From positions 1-5,940 of the forward strand of contig JAGVFL010000049.1 of assembly GCA_020057645.1 (NCBI GenBank): 5,940 bases of DNA, given 5' to 3'. Positions 1 to 5,428 of the stretch are shown here, piece by piece; positions within the stretch are counted from its first letter, which is position 1; each line of letters begins with the position of its first letter. The notes below the pieces were generated by a model. It did not search any database, was not told the origin of the DNA, and saw only the letters and a list, made by a program, of their open reading frames with translations. This DNA comes from Candidatus Omnitrophota bacterium (GTDB lineage: Bacteria; Omnitrophota; Gorgyraeia; Gorgyraeales; Gorgyraeaceae). Made by a program: the position numbers and the translations under genes.

Positions 1-531
1 GGCCATGGCTTTTTGAACGTCTTCTTTTCTCCCTGATATAACTATCTGCCCCGGCGAGTTGAGATTAGCTATTTCAGCCCCGGAATTTTTACAAACCTCT
101 TTTAAATCATCTACCGACATCCCAAGCACGGAAGCCATGACGCCGGGATTATTTTTAGCCGAGCGTTCCATTAACTCGCCTCTCCGCCTGACAAGCTTCA
201 AAGCATCTGAAAATTCCAACGCGCTGCCGGCAACTAACGCGCTGTATTCACCCAGGCTTAATCCGGCGCAGCATACCGGCTTGAACCTAGAGCCCAGGGC
301 CTCGAGAGCAGCGATACTAACCGTTAAAATGGCTGCCTGGCTGTTTGCCGTTTGTGTCAATTCTTCAATGGGGCCTTCGAAACACAACTTTTTTAAATTC
401 AAATCCGGCAAAATATTTTCTGCCTGATCAAATATAGCTTTTGCTTCCGGAGAATTATCGTAAAGGTCCTTTCCCATGCCTACATATTGCGAACCCTGTC
501 CGGGAAAAATATAACAAACATTATTTACCAT
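1..531 (-). CDS. fabD: Malonyl-CoA:ACP transacylase FabD, N-terminal 177 residues (cut by window edge)
   Basis: FabD transfers malonyl from malonyl-CoA to acyl carrier protein, which supplies the extender unit of cytosolic type II fatty-acid synthesis. The frame is open from the ATG at 531 to base 1, so about 130 C-terminal residues, including the second catalytic His, lie outside the window. Visible family features are the N-terminal FPGQGSQ motif (residues 9-15; Gln12 is the expected oxyanion residue), the nucleophile elbow GLSLGEYS (90-97; catalytic Ser92) and Arg117 in RRRG, the expected malonyl-carboxylate binder. The elbow has Leu where many FabDs have His (GHSLGEY). The start overlaps the fabH stop by 7 bp (ATGGTAA), and the nearest SD-like GGAG (545-548) is about 13 nt upstream, so translation is probably coupled to fabH. 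Family and start are near certain. Confidence 0.97.
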   Translation of the reverse strand, partial: MVNNVCYIFPGQGSQYVGMGKDLYDNSPEAKAIFDQAENILPDLNLKKLCFEGPIEELTQTANSQAAILTVSIAALEALGSRFKPVCCAGLSLGEYSALVAGSALEFSDALKLVRRRGELMERSAKNNPGVMASVLGMSVDDLKEVCKNSGAEIANLNSPGQIVISGRKEDVQKAMA

Positions 532-1502
532 TTTATAACCACTGCTCCGTAAGTCAATCCTGAGCCAAAAGCAACAAGCGCAATATTATCGCCTTTTTTA
601 ATCCTGTGTTCTTTATTCGCTTCTGCCAGCGCGACCGCTGTTGAAGCCGATGACATGTTGCCGTACTTTTCTATATTAAGAAAAATTTTTTCCTCCGGCA
701 AGCCCATCTTCTTCGCGACTGCCATCAATATCCTTATATTCGCCTGATGAGGTATCAATAAATCTATCTCGCTGCATAAAAGCCCTGCTTTTGTAATTGC
801 CTTATTCGCGGCATCTGCCATTACCTTTACCGCAAGTTTAAATACCTCATTGCCTTCCATTTTTAAAAAATGCAGCTTATTTTTAACGGTCTCCTTTGTC
901 GTAGGGATCCTGGAGCCTCCTGCCGGAAGTCTTAAAAGATTGCTGCCTGATCCGTCGCAGCCTATAAAATAAGAAATAATCCTTCTATTTTTGGTTTTTC
1001 CTATAACGCATGCGCCTGCTCCGTCTCCGAATAACACGCACGTAGACCGGTCTGTCCAGTCAACAAGGTTGGTCATCTTTTCTGCGCCTATAACCAGCGC
1101 ATTTTTATAAAGCCTTGAATCCACAAATTGTTTCGCGGTAATTATCCCGAATATAAAACCTGAACACGCCGCGTTTATGTCAAATGCGGCTGAATTAACA
1201 GCGCCTATTTTATCCTGTATAATACATGCTGTGGACGGAAATGCCATATCTCCCGTTACTGTAGCGGTAATAATCAAATCTATATCTTCAGGCTTTAACC
1301 TTGCGTCTTTAATGGCGGCTCTGGCAGCCTCCGCTCCCATGTCGCTCGCAGCAAATTTCTTCGGGGCGACCCTTCTCTCCCTGATCCCGGTCCTTGTCAT
1401 TATCCATTCATCTGATGTATCAAGCATCTTCTCCAGGTCTTTATTTGTCAGCTTCCTGGCTGGCAGATAGCAGCCTAATCCAAGTATGCCGGAGTGTTCC
1501 AT
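525..1502 (-). CDS. fabH: Beta-ketoacyl-ACP synthase III (FabH)
   Basis: FabH condenses an acyl-CoA primer, usually acetyl-CoA, with malonyl-ACP to start fatty-acid elongation. The 325-residue length matches the family. The thiolase-fold catalytic triad is visible: Cys113 in NAACSGF, His252 in PHQAN and Asn282 in YGNMSSAS. Other family marks are the N-terminal TSDEWIMTRTGIRERR stretch (29-44), DGAGA (160-164) and the C-terminal AFGSGLTYGA. The motif after the catalytic Asn reads GNMSSAS rather than the common GNTS(A/S)AS, a mild variant. The ATG at 1502 shares one base with the plsX stop (TAATG) and has a strong SD (1510-1519), so the start is secure. Primer preference (acetyl or branched) cannot be read from the sequence. 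Neighbours plsX upstream and fabD downstream are the classical fatty-acid cluster order. Confidence 0.98.
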   Translation of the reverse strand: MEHSGILGLGCYLPARKLTNKDLEKMLDTSDEWIMTRTGIRERRVAPKKFAASDMGAEAARAAIKDARLKPEDIDLIITATVTGDMAFPSTACIIQDKIGAVNSAAFDINAACSGFIFGIITAKQFVDSRLYKNALVIGAEKMTNLVDWTDRSTCVLFGDGAGACVIGKTKNRRIISYFIGCDGSGSNLLRLPAGGSRIPTTKETVKNKLHFLKMEGNEVFKLAVKVMADAANKAITKAGLLCSEIDLLIPHQANIRILMAVAKKMGLPEEKIFLNIEKYGNMSSASTAVALAEANKEHRIKKGDNIALVAFGSGLTYGAVVIKW

Positions 1503-2506
1503 TATTTATCCTCCCTCCTGACAGCAATAGCTTCTACAATATGCTGATTTACGTTCTTGACTACCTCTTCTCCTGCAACTCGAAGAGCATTTTTTATTGC
1601 CTTAGGGGTAGATGAGCCGTGTCCTATTATACATACGCCGTTAACCCCGAGAAGCTGCGCCCCGCCGTATTCAGCGTAATCCATTCTTTTCTTCATTGAC
1701 ATGAAAGCATTTTTAGCCAGCATAGCCCCTATCATAGATAAAAAACTGCTTTTTAATTCCTTTTTGAGCATTTCTTCAAGCGCATGAGCAACTGCTTCAG
1801 TAACCTTTAAAGCTACATTGCCCACAAGCCCGTCACAGACTATTACATCGCAATCGCCGACAAAAAAATCCCTGCCTTCTACGTTGCCTATAAAATTAAG
1901 CCCTGAAGATTCAAGAAGACTGTAAGCCTCCTTTAGAAAACCTGTGCCTTTTGATTCTTCCTCGCCTACATTTAAAAGTCCTACCCTTGGAGACTTCTTG
2001 CCAAGTATATACTCCGAATAGGCGCTGGCCATGATGCCGTATTGCAGAATATGAGACGGCTTGGCGTCTATATTCGCTCCTCCGTCTATCATTACCATGG
2101 GGCCTTTAAGGGTAGGCATGACAATACCTATACCGGCTCTCTCTATTCCCTGAAGAAGTTTGCATTTAAGCGTTGCAGCGCATACCATAGCTCCGGTATT
2201 GCCGGCGCTTACTATGGCATCTACCTTTTTCTCTTTTGCAAGATTAGACAGGACAACTATAGACGAATCTTTTTTTCTTCTCACGCTCAAAACAGGCTGC
2301 TCATGCATTCCAATGACTTCAGAGGCATGATGTATTGATATATTGGAAGGAACGGGTTTATGTTTCTCAAGTTCTTTTTTTATCAAACCCTCATTCCCCA
2401 CCAATGTAATATGGTAATTAAACTCACGGGCAGCCAGGACAGCTCCCTCTACGTCTGCAAAAGGGGCATTGTCAGAACCCATTGCGTCTAATGCTATTTT
2501 AATCAT
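1502..2506 (-). CDS. plsX: Phosphate acyltransferase PlsX
   Basis: PlsX makes acyl-phosphate from acyl-ACP and inorganic phosphate. This acyl-phosphate is the donor PlsY uses for glycerol-3-phosphate acylation, the first step of phospholipid synthesis; the protein is a peripheral membrane enzyme. The 334-residue length is typical. Family signatures seen in order are ALDAMGSDNAP (6-16), MHEQPVLSVRRKKDSS, SAGNTGAMV, the DGGANIDAKP segment, RVGLLNVGEEESKGT, FVGDCDVIVCDGLVGN and the C-terminal EYGGAQLLGVNGVCIIGHGSS. The start is the ATG at 2506, four bases after an SD-like GGGCGG (2511-2516). It lies 87 bp downstream of rpmF, a gap filled by an inverted hexamer repeat. Its stop overlaps the fabH ATG. 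No FapR-type regulator gene precedes it, unlike in many Firmicutes. Confidence 0.98.
   Translation of the reverse strand: MIKIALDAMGSDNAPFADVEGAVLAAREFNYHITLVGNEGLIKKELEKHKPVPSNISIHHASEVIGMHEQPVLSVRRKKDSSIVVLSNLAKEKKVDAIVSAGNTGAMVCAATLKCKLLQGIERAGIGIVMPTLKGPMVMIDGGANIDAKPSHILQYGIMASAYSEYILGKKSPRVGLLNVGEEESKGTGFLKEAYSLLESSGLNFIGNVEGRDFFVGDCDVIVCDGLVGNVALKVTEAVAHALEEMLKKELKSSFLSMIGAMLAKNAFMSMKKRMDYAEYGGAQLLGVNGVCIIGHGSSTPKAIKNALRVAGEEVVKNVNQHIVEAIAVRREDK
1510..1519 (-). promoter_or_regulatory. Strong ribosome binding site of fabH
   Basis: The minus strand reads AGGAGGGAGG ending 7 nt before the fabH ATG. This is the best Shine-Dalgarno match in the window, and it lies inside the last codons of plsX (Arg-Arg-Glu-Asp), so it fixes the fabH start and implies translational coupling with plsX. 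Confidence 0.85.
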
Positions 2507-2532
2507 TTATCCGCCCAAATTATTGAATACTA

Positions 2533-2588
2533 GGTTGAGATTAAGATTGAGGTTGAGGGAGTTCTTAATCTTAACCTCAATCTCAACC
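2533..2588. repeat. Two inverted arrays of degenerate GRTTRA hexamers
   Basis: On the plus strand the left array (2533-2556) reads GGTTGA, GATTAA, GATTGA, GGTTGA. After an 8-nt spacer (2557-2564) the right array (2565-2588) reads TTAATC, TTAACC, TCAATC, TCAACC, which is the reverse complement of four more GRTTRA units. All differences between units are transitions at two positions, so the purine/pyrimidine pattern is constant. In the operon transcript the outer hexamers pair perfectly, the next pair through one G-U wobble, and the inner ones with A-C mismatches, so an imperfect hairpin is expected between rpmF and plsX. No U-run follows it, so it is not a standard terminator. Its identity is unknown. 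Confidence 0.85.
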
Positions 2589-2593
2589 TTACA

Positions 2594-2794
2594 CTATTTT
2601 TTCTCTTCTTTTCTCTTCTCTTTAATCTGTACCACCTGCCTGCCTTTATAATAACCGCACACGCTGCATACGCGGTGCGGCAATTTAGGCGACTTGCAGT
2701 TAGGGCATACGGCGATGCTATGAACATGTATTTTCTGAGAACCTCTCCTTTTGCCCTGTCTTGAACTCGAATGTCTTCGTTTTGGTAAAGCCAT
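2594..2794 (-). CDS. rpmF: Large ribosomal subunit protein bL32
   Basis: bL32 is a small zinc-ribbon protein of the 50S subunit. The 66-residue product starts MALPKRRHSSSRQGKRRG, the typical basic N-terminus. It then shows the four zinc-ligand cysteines Cys30, Cys33, Cys43 and Cys46 (CPNC and CSVC), followed by GYYKGRQV. This is the four-Cys zinc-binding form rather than a C-minus paralogue. The last ten residues (IKEKRKEEKK) form a charged tail that makes it slightly longer than the usual 57-60 residues. The ATG at 2794 follows an SD-like GGGGG at 5 nt. It lies 48 bp downstream of the yceD-family gene and upstream of plsX, the usual bacterial yceD-rpmF-plsX order. Confidence 0.98.
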   Translation of the reverse strand: MALPKRRHSSSRQGKRRGSQKIHVHSIAVCPNCKSPKLPHRVCSVCGYYKGRQVVQIKEKRKEEKK

Positions 2795-2799
2795 TATAT

Positions 2800-2807
2800 C
2801 CCCCTTT
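2800..2807 (-). promoter_or_regulatory. Ribosome binding site of rpmF
   Basis: The minus strand reads AAAGGGGG, five bases before the rpmF ATG. The G run is complementary to the C-rich 3' arm of the adjacent palindrome (5 bp, AGGGG with CCCCU), so occlusion of this site is conceivable. That is inference only. Confidence 0.6.
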
Positions 2808-2817
2808 AAAATATATT

Positions 2818-2846
2818 GTAGGGGAGGGTTTTAAACCCTCCCCTAC
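2818..2846. repeat. 29-bp G-rich palindrome at the yceD stop codon / rpmF leader
   Basis: Two perfect 14-bp arms, GTAGGGGAGGGTTT and its reverse complement, flank a single central base (2832). In the minus-strand transcript the 5' arm starts one base before the TAG stop of the yceD-family gene, so the stop codon is part of the stem. The RNA hairpin should be very stable. The 3' flank is AATATATTTTAAA, which is AU-rich but lacks a clean U-tract, so a weak terminator, a processing or mRNA-end signal, or a REP-like dispersed repeat are all possible. Confidence 0.9.
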
Positions 2847-3250
2847 CTGCACTCGCATTCCCCGATATTTAAATTCTGCCCGCAATTAGGGCACAACCCT
2901 TTGCATTCAGCCTTACAAATAATCTTCATGGGATAATCCAATATTATTTCCTGTCTTATCTCATCATCCAGTTCCACTATTTCCGCAGGCCTGACCTCCC
3001 GCACTATGTCGAACCTTTTTCTGAAAATATCTTCAAATTTGCTAAGACATTTCGCGCACGTGTATTCCGCGGACGTTTCCAATAAAACATCTACAAAAAT
3101 CTCAGCGCCCGCTTTTATTACATGCGCTTTTACATCTATGGGCTTAATAAAATTTACAACCGTTTGTTCATCCAGTGAAAGCAAGCCCGGCTCAATCTTT
3201 TCGCTTAATTCCAGCCCGCCCTCCGGTATTTTATCAACGTATATCTTCAT
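2843..3250 (-). CDS. DUF177 / YceD-family protein
   Basis: This is a 135-residue protein of the DUF177 (YceD) family, almost always encoded next to rpmF. Bacterial members have been linked to 23S rRNA accumulation, and plant homologues to plastid 23S rRNA processing; the molecular activity is not established. Visible marks are an N-terminal MKIYVDKIPEGG strand, a central TCAKCLSKF Cys pair and a C-terminal Cys cluster (CKAECKGLCPNCGQNLN, then CEC) that looks metal-binding. The ATG at 3250 was preferred because GGGG (3255-3258) precedes it and the family begins with MK-type residues. An in-frame TTG at 3286 would add 12 residues encoded mostly by a palindromic repeat. The stop (TAG) lies in the next palindrome. 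Confidence 0.92.
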   Translation of the reverse strand: MKIYVDKIPEGGLELSEKIEPGLLSLDEQTVVNFIKPIDVKAHVIKAGAEIFVDVLLETSAEYTCAKCLSKFEDIFRKRFDIVREVRPAEIVELDDEIRQEIILDYPMKIICKAECKGLCPNCGQNLNIGECECR

Positions 3251-3262
3251 ATTTCCCCAAAT

Positions 3263-3297
3263 AAGTTGACATTCTGACAATGTCAAAGTGTCAACTT
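3263..3297. repeat. 35-bp palindromic repeat, copy A (ackA/yceD junction)
   Basis: An imperfect palindrome with 17-nt arms (AAGTTGACA...TGTCAACTT) around one central base, with two arm mismatches. It matches copy B at 5394-5428 in 31 of 35 bases, with the differences confined to two short symmetric patches. On the minus strand its leading AAGTTGA supplies the final Ser codon and TGA stop of ackA. It ends 12 bp before the yceD-family ATG. There is no U-tract after it. Confidence 0.92.
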
Positions 3298-4334
3298 ACA
3301 GCGATACGATACGTATCGCGGGCTATCATCAGTTCTTCATCCGTAGGAATCATCAGCGTCTTTGTATCCTTTGAAACAACGCCTTTACAAATTTCCTCAA
3401 TAAGGCCGGGGTTATTCTCTCCTATGCCGCCTGTAAAAATCACTGCGTCGCAGCCTGACATAACACCCGTGTAAGAACCTATATATTTCTTTATCCTGTA
3501 AATAAAAATATCCAACGCCAGTTTTACTTTTTTATTTTTATCTTTTTCTTTCATCAATTCGCGCATATCATTGGTTAATCCGGAAACGCCTAAAAGTCCG
3601 CTTTTTTTATTGAGCATCTCCATGACTGCATTTACGTCTATACCTTCTTTCTCCATTATGTAAGGTATAATCGCCGGGTCCAGATCGCCTGAACGCGTGC
3701 CCATCACAAGGCCTTCCAGTGGAGTAAAACCCATGCTTGTATCAATTGCCTTGCCGTTTTTTACAGCGGTTATGCTGCACCCATTCCCAAGATGGCATGT
3801 GATGAGCATCAATTCAGTTAAAGGCCTCTTTAACAGACAGCTTGCCTGCTCGGACACGTATCTGTGGCTCGTCCCATGAAAACCATACTTGCGAATTTTA
3901 TACTTTTCATAAAACTTATAGGGAATCGCATAAAAATACGCATATTCAGGCATGTCGTAATAAAAAGCTGTATCAAATACAGCCACGTGAGGGATGCCTG
4001 AGAGTATTTTCCTTGATTCATTTATCGTCAATAAACTTGGCGGATTGTGGAGCGGCGCCAGTTCAATAAAATCCTCTATGGCCTTTATAACATTATCGTC
4101 TACTAAAACAGATTTGCTGAATCTGTTGCCCCCATGCACAACCCTGTGGCCCACAGCGTCTATTTTAGATCCTGCCTTATCTAATATAATATTAATGGCC
4201 TCTTTATGGCTCGGGATCTTTTCTCCTATCCTCTCTAAAAGCCCTTTATCCAAAAACTTTTCAGAATCTTCCCGTATATCAAAGAGCTTATATTTTATAG
4301 AGGAACTTCCGCTATTTAAAACAAGGATTAACAT
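3291..4334 (-). CDS. ackA: Acetate kinase AckA (short form)
   Basis: AckA interconverts acetyl phosphate plus ADP with acetate plus ATP in the cytosol. The ASKHA-fold signatures are present: LNSGSSSIKYKLFD (6-19; Asn7), HRVVHGG (63-69; Arg64), FDTAF (Asp121), FHGTSHRYVS (His153), HLGNG (His181), TRSGDLDP (Arg214), TGGIGEN (301-307) and the C-terminal PTDEELMIARDT (Glu333 as probable Mg ligand). All catalytic positions known from the Methanosarcina enzyme appear conserved. At 347 residues it is about 50 shorter than the usual roughly 400. Part of the loss is before HRVVHGG and about 24 residues fall between Arg214 and Glu333, chiefly the surface stretch after GIGEN. It is probably still active. 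The start lies 12 bp after pta, with no Shine-Dalgarno but an A-rich leader. The stop is supplied by the palindromic repeat. Confidence 0.96.
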   Translation of the reverse strand: MLILVLNSGSSSIKYKLFDIREDSEKFLDKGLLERIGEKIPSHKEAINIILDKAGSKIDAVGHRVVHGGNRFSKSVLVDDNVIKAIEDFIELAPLHNPPSLLTINESRKILSGIPHVAVFDTAFYYDMPEYAYFYAIPYKFYEKYKIRKYGFHGTSHRYVSEQASCLLKRPLTELMLITCHLGNGCSITAVKNGKAIDTSMGFTPLEGLVMGTRSGDLDPAIIPYIMEKEGIDVNAVMEMLNKKSGLLGVSGLTNDMRELMKEKDKNKKVKLALDIFIYRIKKYIGSYTGVMSGCDAVIFTGGIGENNPGLIEEICKGVVSKDTKTLMIPTDEELMIARDTYRIAVS

Positions 4335-4346
4335 TTTTGTATTTTT

Positions 4347-5360
4347 TTAAATCAACAGCCCGCCATGCGCCCTTACAGCTGTTATCGCAACTGCGTCTAT
4401 AATGTCCTGAAAATCGCAGCCGCGCGATAGATCGCTGGCTGGTTTTTGAAGGCCCTGAAGAAGCGGCCCGATGGCGCGCGCCTTCGCAAGGCGCTGCGTC
4501 AATTTATACGAAATATTCCCCGCATCCAGATTTGGAAATATAAAAATATTTGCCCTGCCCTTGATCATGGAATCAGGGTCTTTTCTCTGAGCTACTTCCG
4601 GCACTACCGCGCAATCAACCTGTATTTCTCCGTCTATAAGTAAATCAGGATCTCTCTCTCTTACAAACCTTGTAGCTTCCTGGACCTTCTGTATACTTTT
4701 ACCAGAGCCGCCGCTGCCTTTGGTTGAATAACTCAACATCGCAATCTTTGGCTGGTTATCTAATAGTATTTTTGCCATCCTCGCGCTCGATATCGCAATA
4801 TCCGCCAGTTGTTCCGCGGTCGGATCAGGCACGATGCCTGCATCAGCATATATAAAGATGCCGCTAGACCCAAGAGTCTTATCACCCAGTATTACAACTG
4901 ATGAGCTCGAAACTGTTTTTATATCCTCCGCAGGGCCTATGCAATAGATAGCTGCCTTTGCAACATCACGGGTAGTTGTAGAAGCGCCTGCCACAAAGCC
5001 ATCTGCATCTCCGGCAGCAACCATCAGCGCCGCGTAAAAAACAGGGTTCTTGGTGATTATTTTTAATGCATCTTCAAAGCTAACTTTTTTGTGCTTACGT
5101 TTTTCGCAATAAAGCGCTGCGTATCTGTCTAAATCTTTTGATTTTTTATTGTCTATTATCTCCAGGCCTTTTAAATCTATGCCTTCTTTCTTCGCCACCA
5201 TGCTTGCTTCTTCAGGGTCGCCTATCAAAACAGGCGTGCAAATCCCGGATTTTAAAATACTTTCTATGGCCTTTAGAACCCTTTCATCATGCGGTTCTGA
5301 TAACAAAATCTTTTTCTTTACCTTTCGGCTGCGTTCATATATCTTTTCTAAAAACTCCAT
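4347..5360 (-). CDS. pta: Phosphate acetyltransferase (short-form Pta)
   Basis: Pta interconverts acetyl-CoA and phosphate with acetyl phosphate and CoA. With AckA it forms the acetate overflow/assimilation and ATP-yielding pathway. The 337-residue length is that of the single-domain PTA_PTB family, without the DRTGG/CobB-like N-terminal part of long Ptas. Signatures are the N-terminal ILLSEPHDERVLKA (18-31), DADGFVAGASTTT, ADAGIVPDPTAEQLADIA, MLSYSTKGSG and the C-terminal KARAIGPLLQGLQKPASDLSRG. Pta rather than phosphate butyryltransferase is supported by these motifs and by the ackA partner. The ATG at 5360 is preceded by AGGCGAGGG. An in-frame TTG at 5411 would add 17 residues from a palindromic repeat and was rejected. 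A promoter-like sequence and a 16-bp palindrome lie just upstream. Confidence 0.96.
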   Translation of the reverse strand: MEFLEKIYERSRKVKKKILLSEPHDERVLKAIESILKSGICTPVLIGDPEEASMVAKKEGIDLKGLEIIDNKKSKDLDRYAALYCEKRKHKKVSFEDALKIITKNPVFYAALMVAAGDADGFVAGASTTTRDVAKAAIYCIGPAEDIKTVSSSSVVILGDKTLGSSGIFIYADAGIVPDPTAEQLADIAISSARMAKILLDNQPKIAMLSYSTKGSGGSGKSIQKVQEATRFVRERDPDLLIDGEIQVDCAVVPEVAQRKDPDSMIKGRANIFIFPNLDAGNISYKLTQRLAKARAIGPLLQGLQKPASDLSRGCDFQDIIDAVAITAVRAHGGLLI

Positions 5361-5361
5361 A

Positions 5362-5370
5362 CCCTCGCCT
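5362..5370 (-). promoter_or_regulatory. Ribosome binding site deciding the pta start
   Basis: The minus strand reads AGGCGAGGG directly before TATG at 5361-5358. The AGG at its 5' end is 7 nt from the ATG. It supports the ATG at 5360 over the upstream in-frame TTG inside the repeat. Confidence 0.6.
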
Positions 5371-5371
5371 T

Positions 5372-5387
5372 TATTTAACGTTAAATA
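5372..5387. promoter_or_regulatory. Perfect 16-bp palindrome in the pta leader (candidate operator)
   Basis: The sequence TATTTAACGTTAAATA is its own exact reverse complement. It sits 11 bp upstream of the pta ATG, immediately before the SD, and covers four of the six bases of a candidate -10 box (5384-5389). This position suits a repressor site, but no regulator gene is in the window and AT-rich palindromes can arise by chance. Confidence 0.45.
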
Positions 5388-5411
5388 TAAAACAAGTTGA
5401 CACGCTGACAA
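5384..5411 (-). promoter_or_regulatory. Candidate sigma-70-type promoter for pta-ackA
   Basis: On the minus strand TTGTCA (5411-5406, 5 of 6 to TTGACA) is followed after 16 bp by TATATT (5389-5384, 5 of 6 to TATAAT). Transcription would start near 5377, leaving a leader of about 17 nt with the SD. The -35-like box is in the centre of the palindromic repeat. Copy A has the same -35-like sequence but no -10 at this spacing. Confidence 0.35.
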
Positions 5412-5428
5412 TGTCAGTGTGTCAACTT
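5394..5428. repeat. 35-bp palindromic repeat, copy B (coaD/pta junction)
   Basis: Second copy of the palindrome at 3263-3297, with 31 of 35 bases identical. Here the symmetry is better: arms ACAAGTTGACAC(G/A)CTGACA extend to 5392-5430 (19-nt arms, one mismatch, central base 5411). On the minus strand AAGTTGA supplies the last Ser codon and the TGA stop of coaD. It ends 33 bp before the pta ATG. Confidence 0.93.

Noticed and set aside
59..427. Open frame on the plus strand (122 codons)
   Set aside because: It lies wholly opposite the fabD coding sequence, which carries clear family motifs; the product shows no recognisable domain. The other plus-strand frames opposite fabH, plsX, ackA, pta and coaD are rejected for the same reason.
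2469..2727. Small open frames on both strands encoding Arg-Leu repeats (RLRLRLRL)
   Set aside because: The dipeptide repeat is only the translation of the GRTTRA hexamer arrays, and the frames overlap the plsX start or rpmF out of phase. There is no SD or family support.
2793..2800. TATAAT just before the rpmF start codon
   Set aside because: It overlaps the ATG, so a transcript starting from it would lack the SD and start codon. There is no -35 match at suitable spacing.
2818..2846. Intrinsic terminator
   Set aside because: The stem is strong but no uninterrupted U-tract follows on either strand, and essential co-directional genes (rpmF, plsX) continue directly downstream.
3263..3297. Promoter for the yceD-rpmF genes inside repeat copy A
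   Set aside because: TTGTCA is present as in copy B, but the region 16-18 bp downstream is GGGGAA-like, with no -10 box.
3307..3318. Perfect 12-bp palindrome CGATACGTATCG near the ackA 3' end
   Set aside because: It is within codons for the conserved ARDTYRIA stretch of acetate kinase, so coding constraint explains it; there is no sign of a regulatory role.
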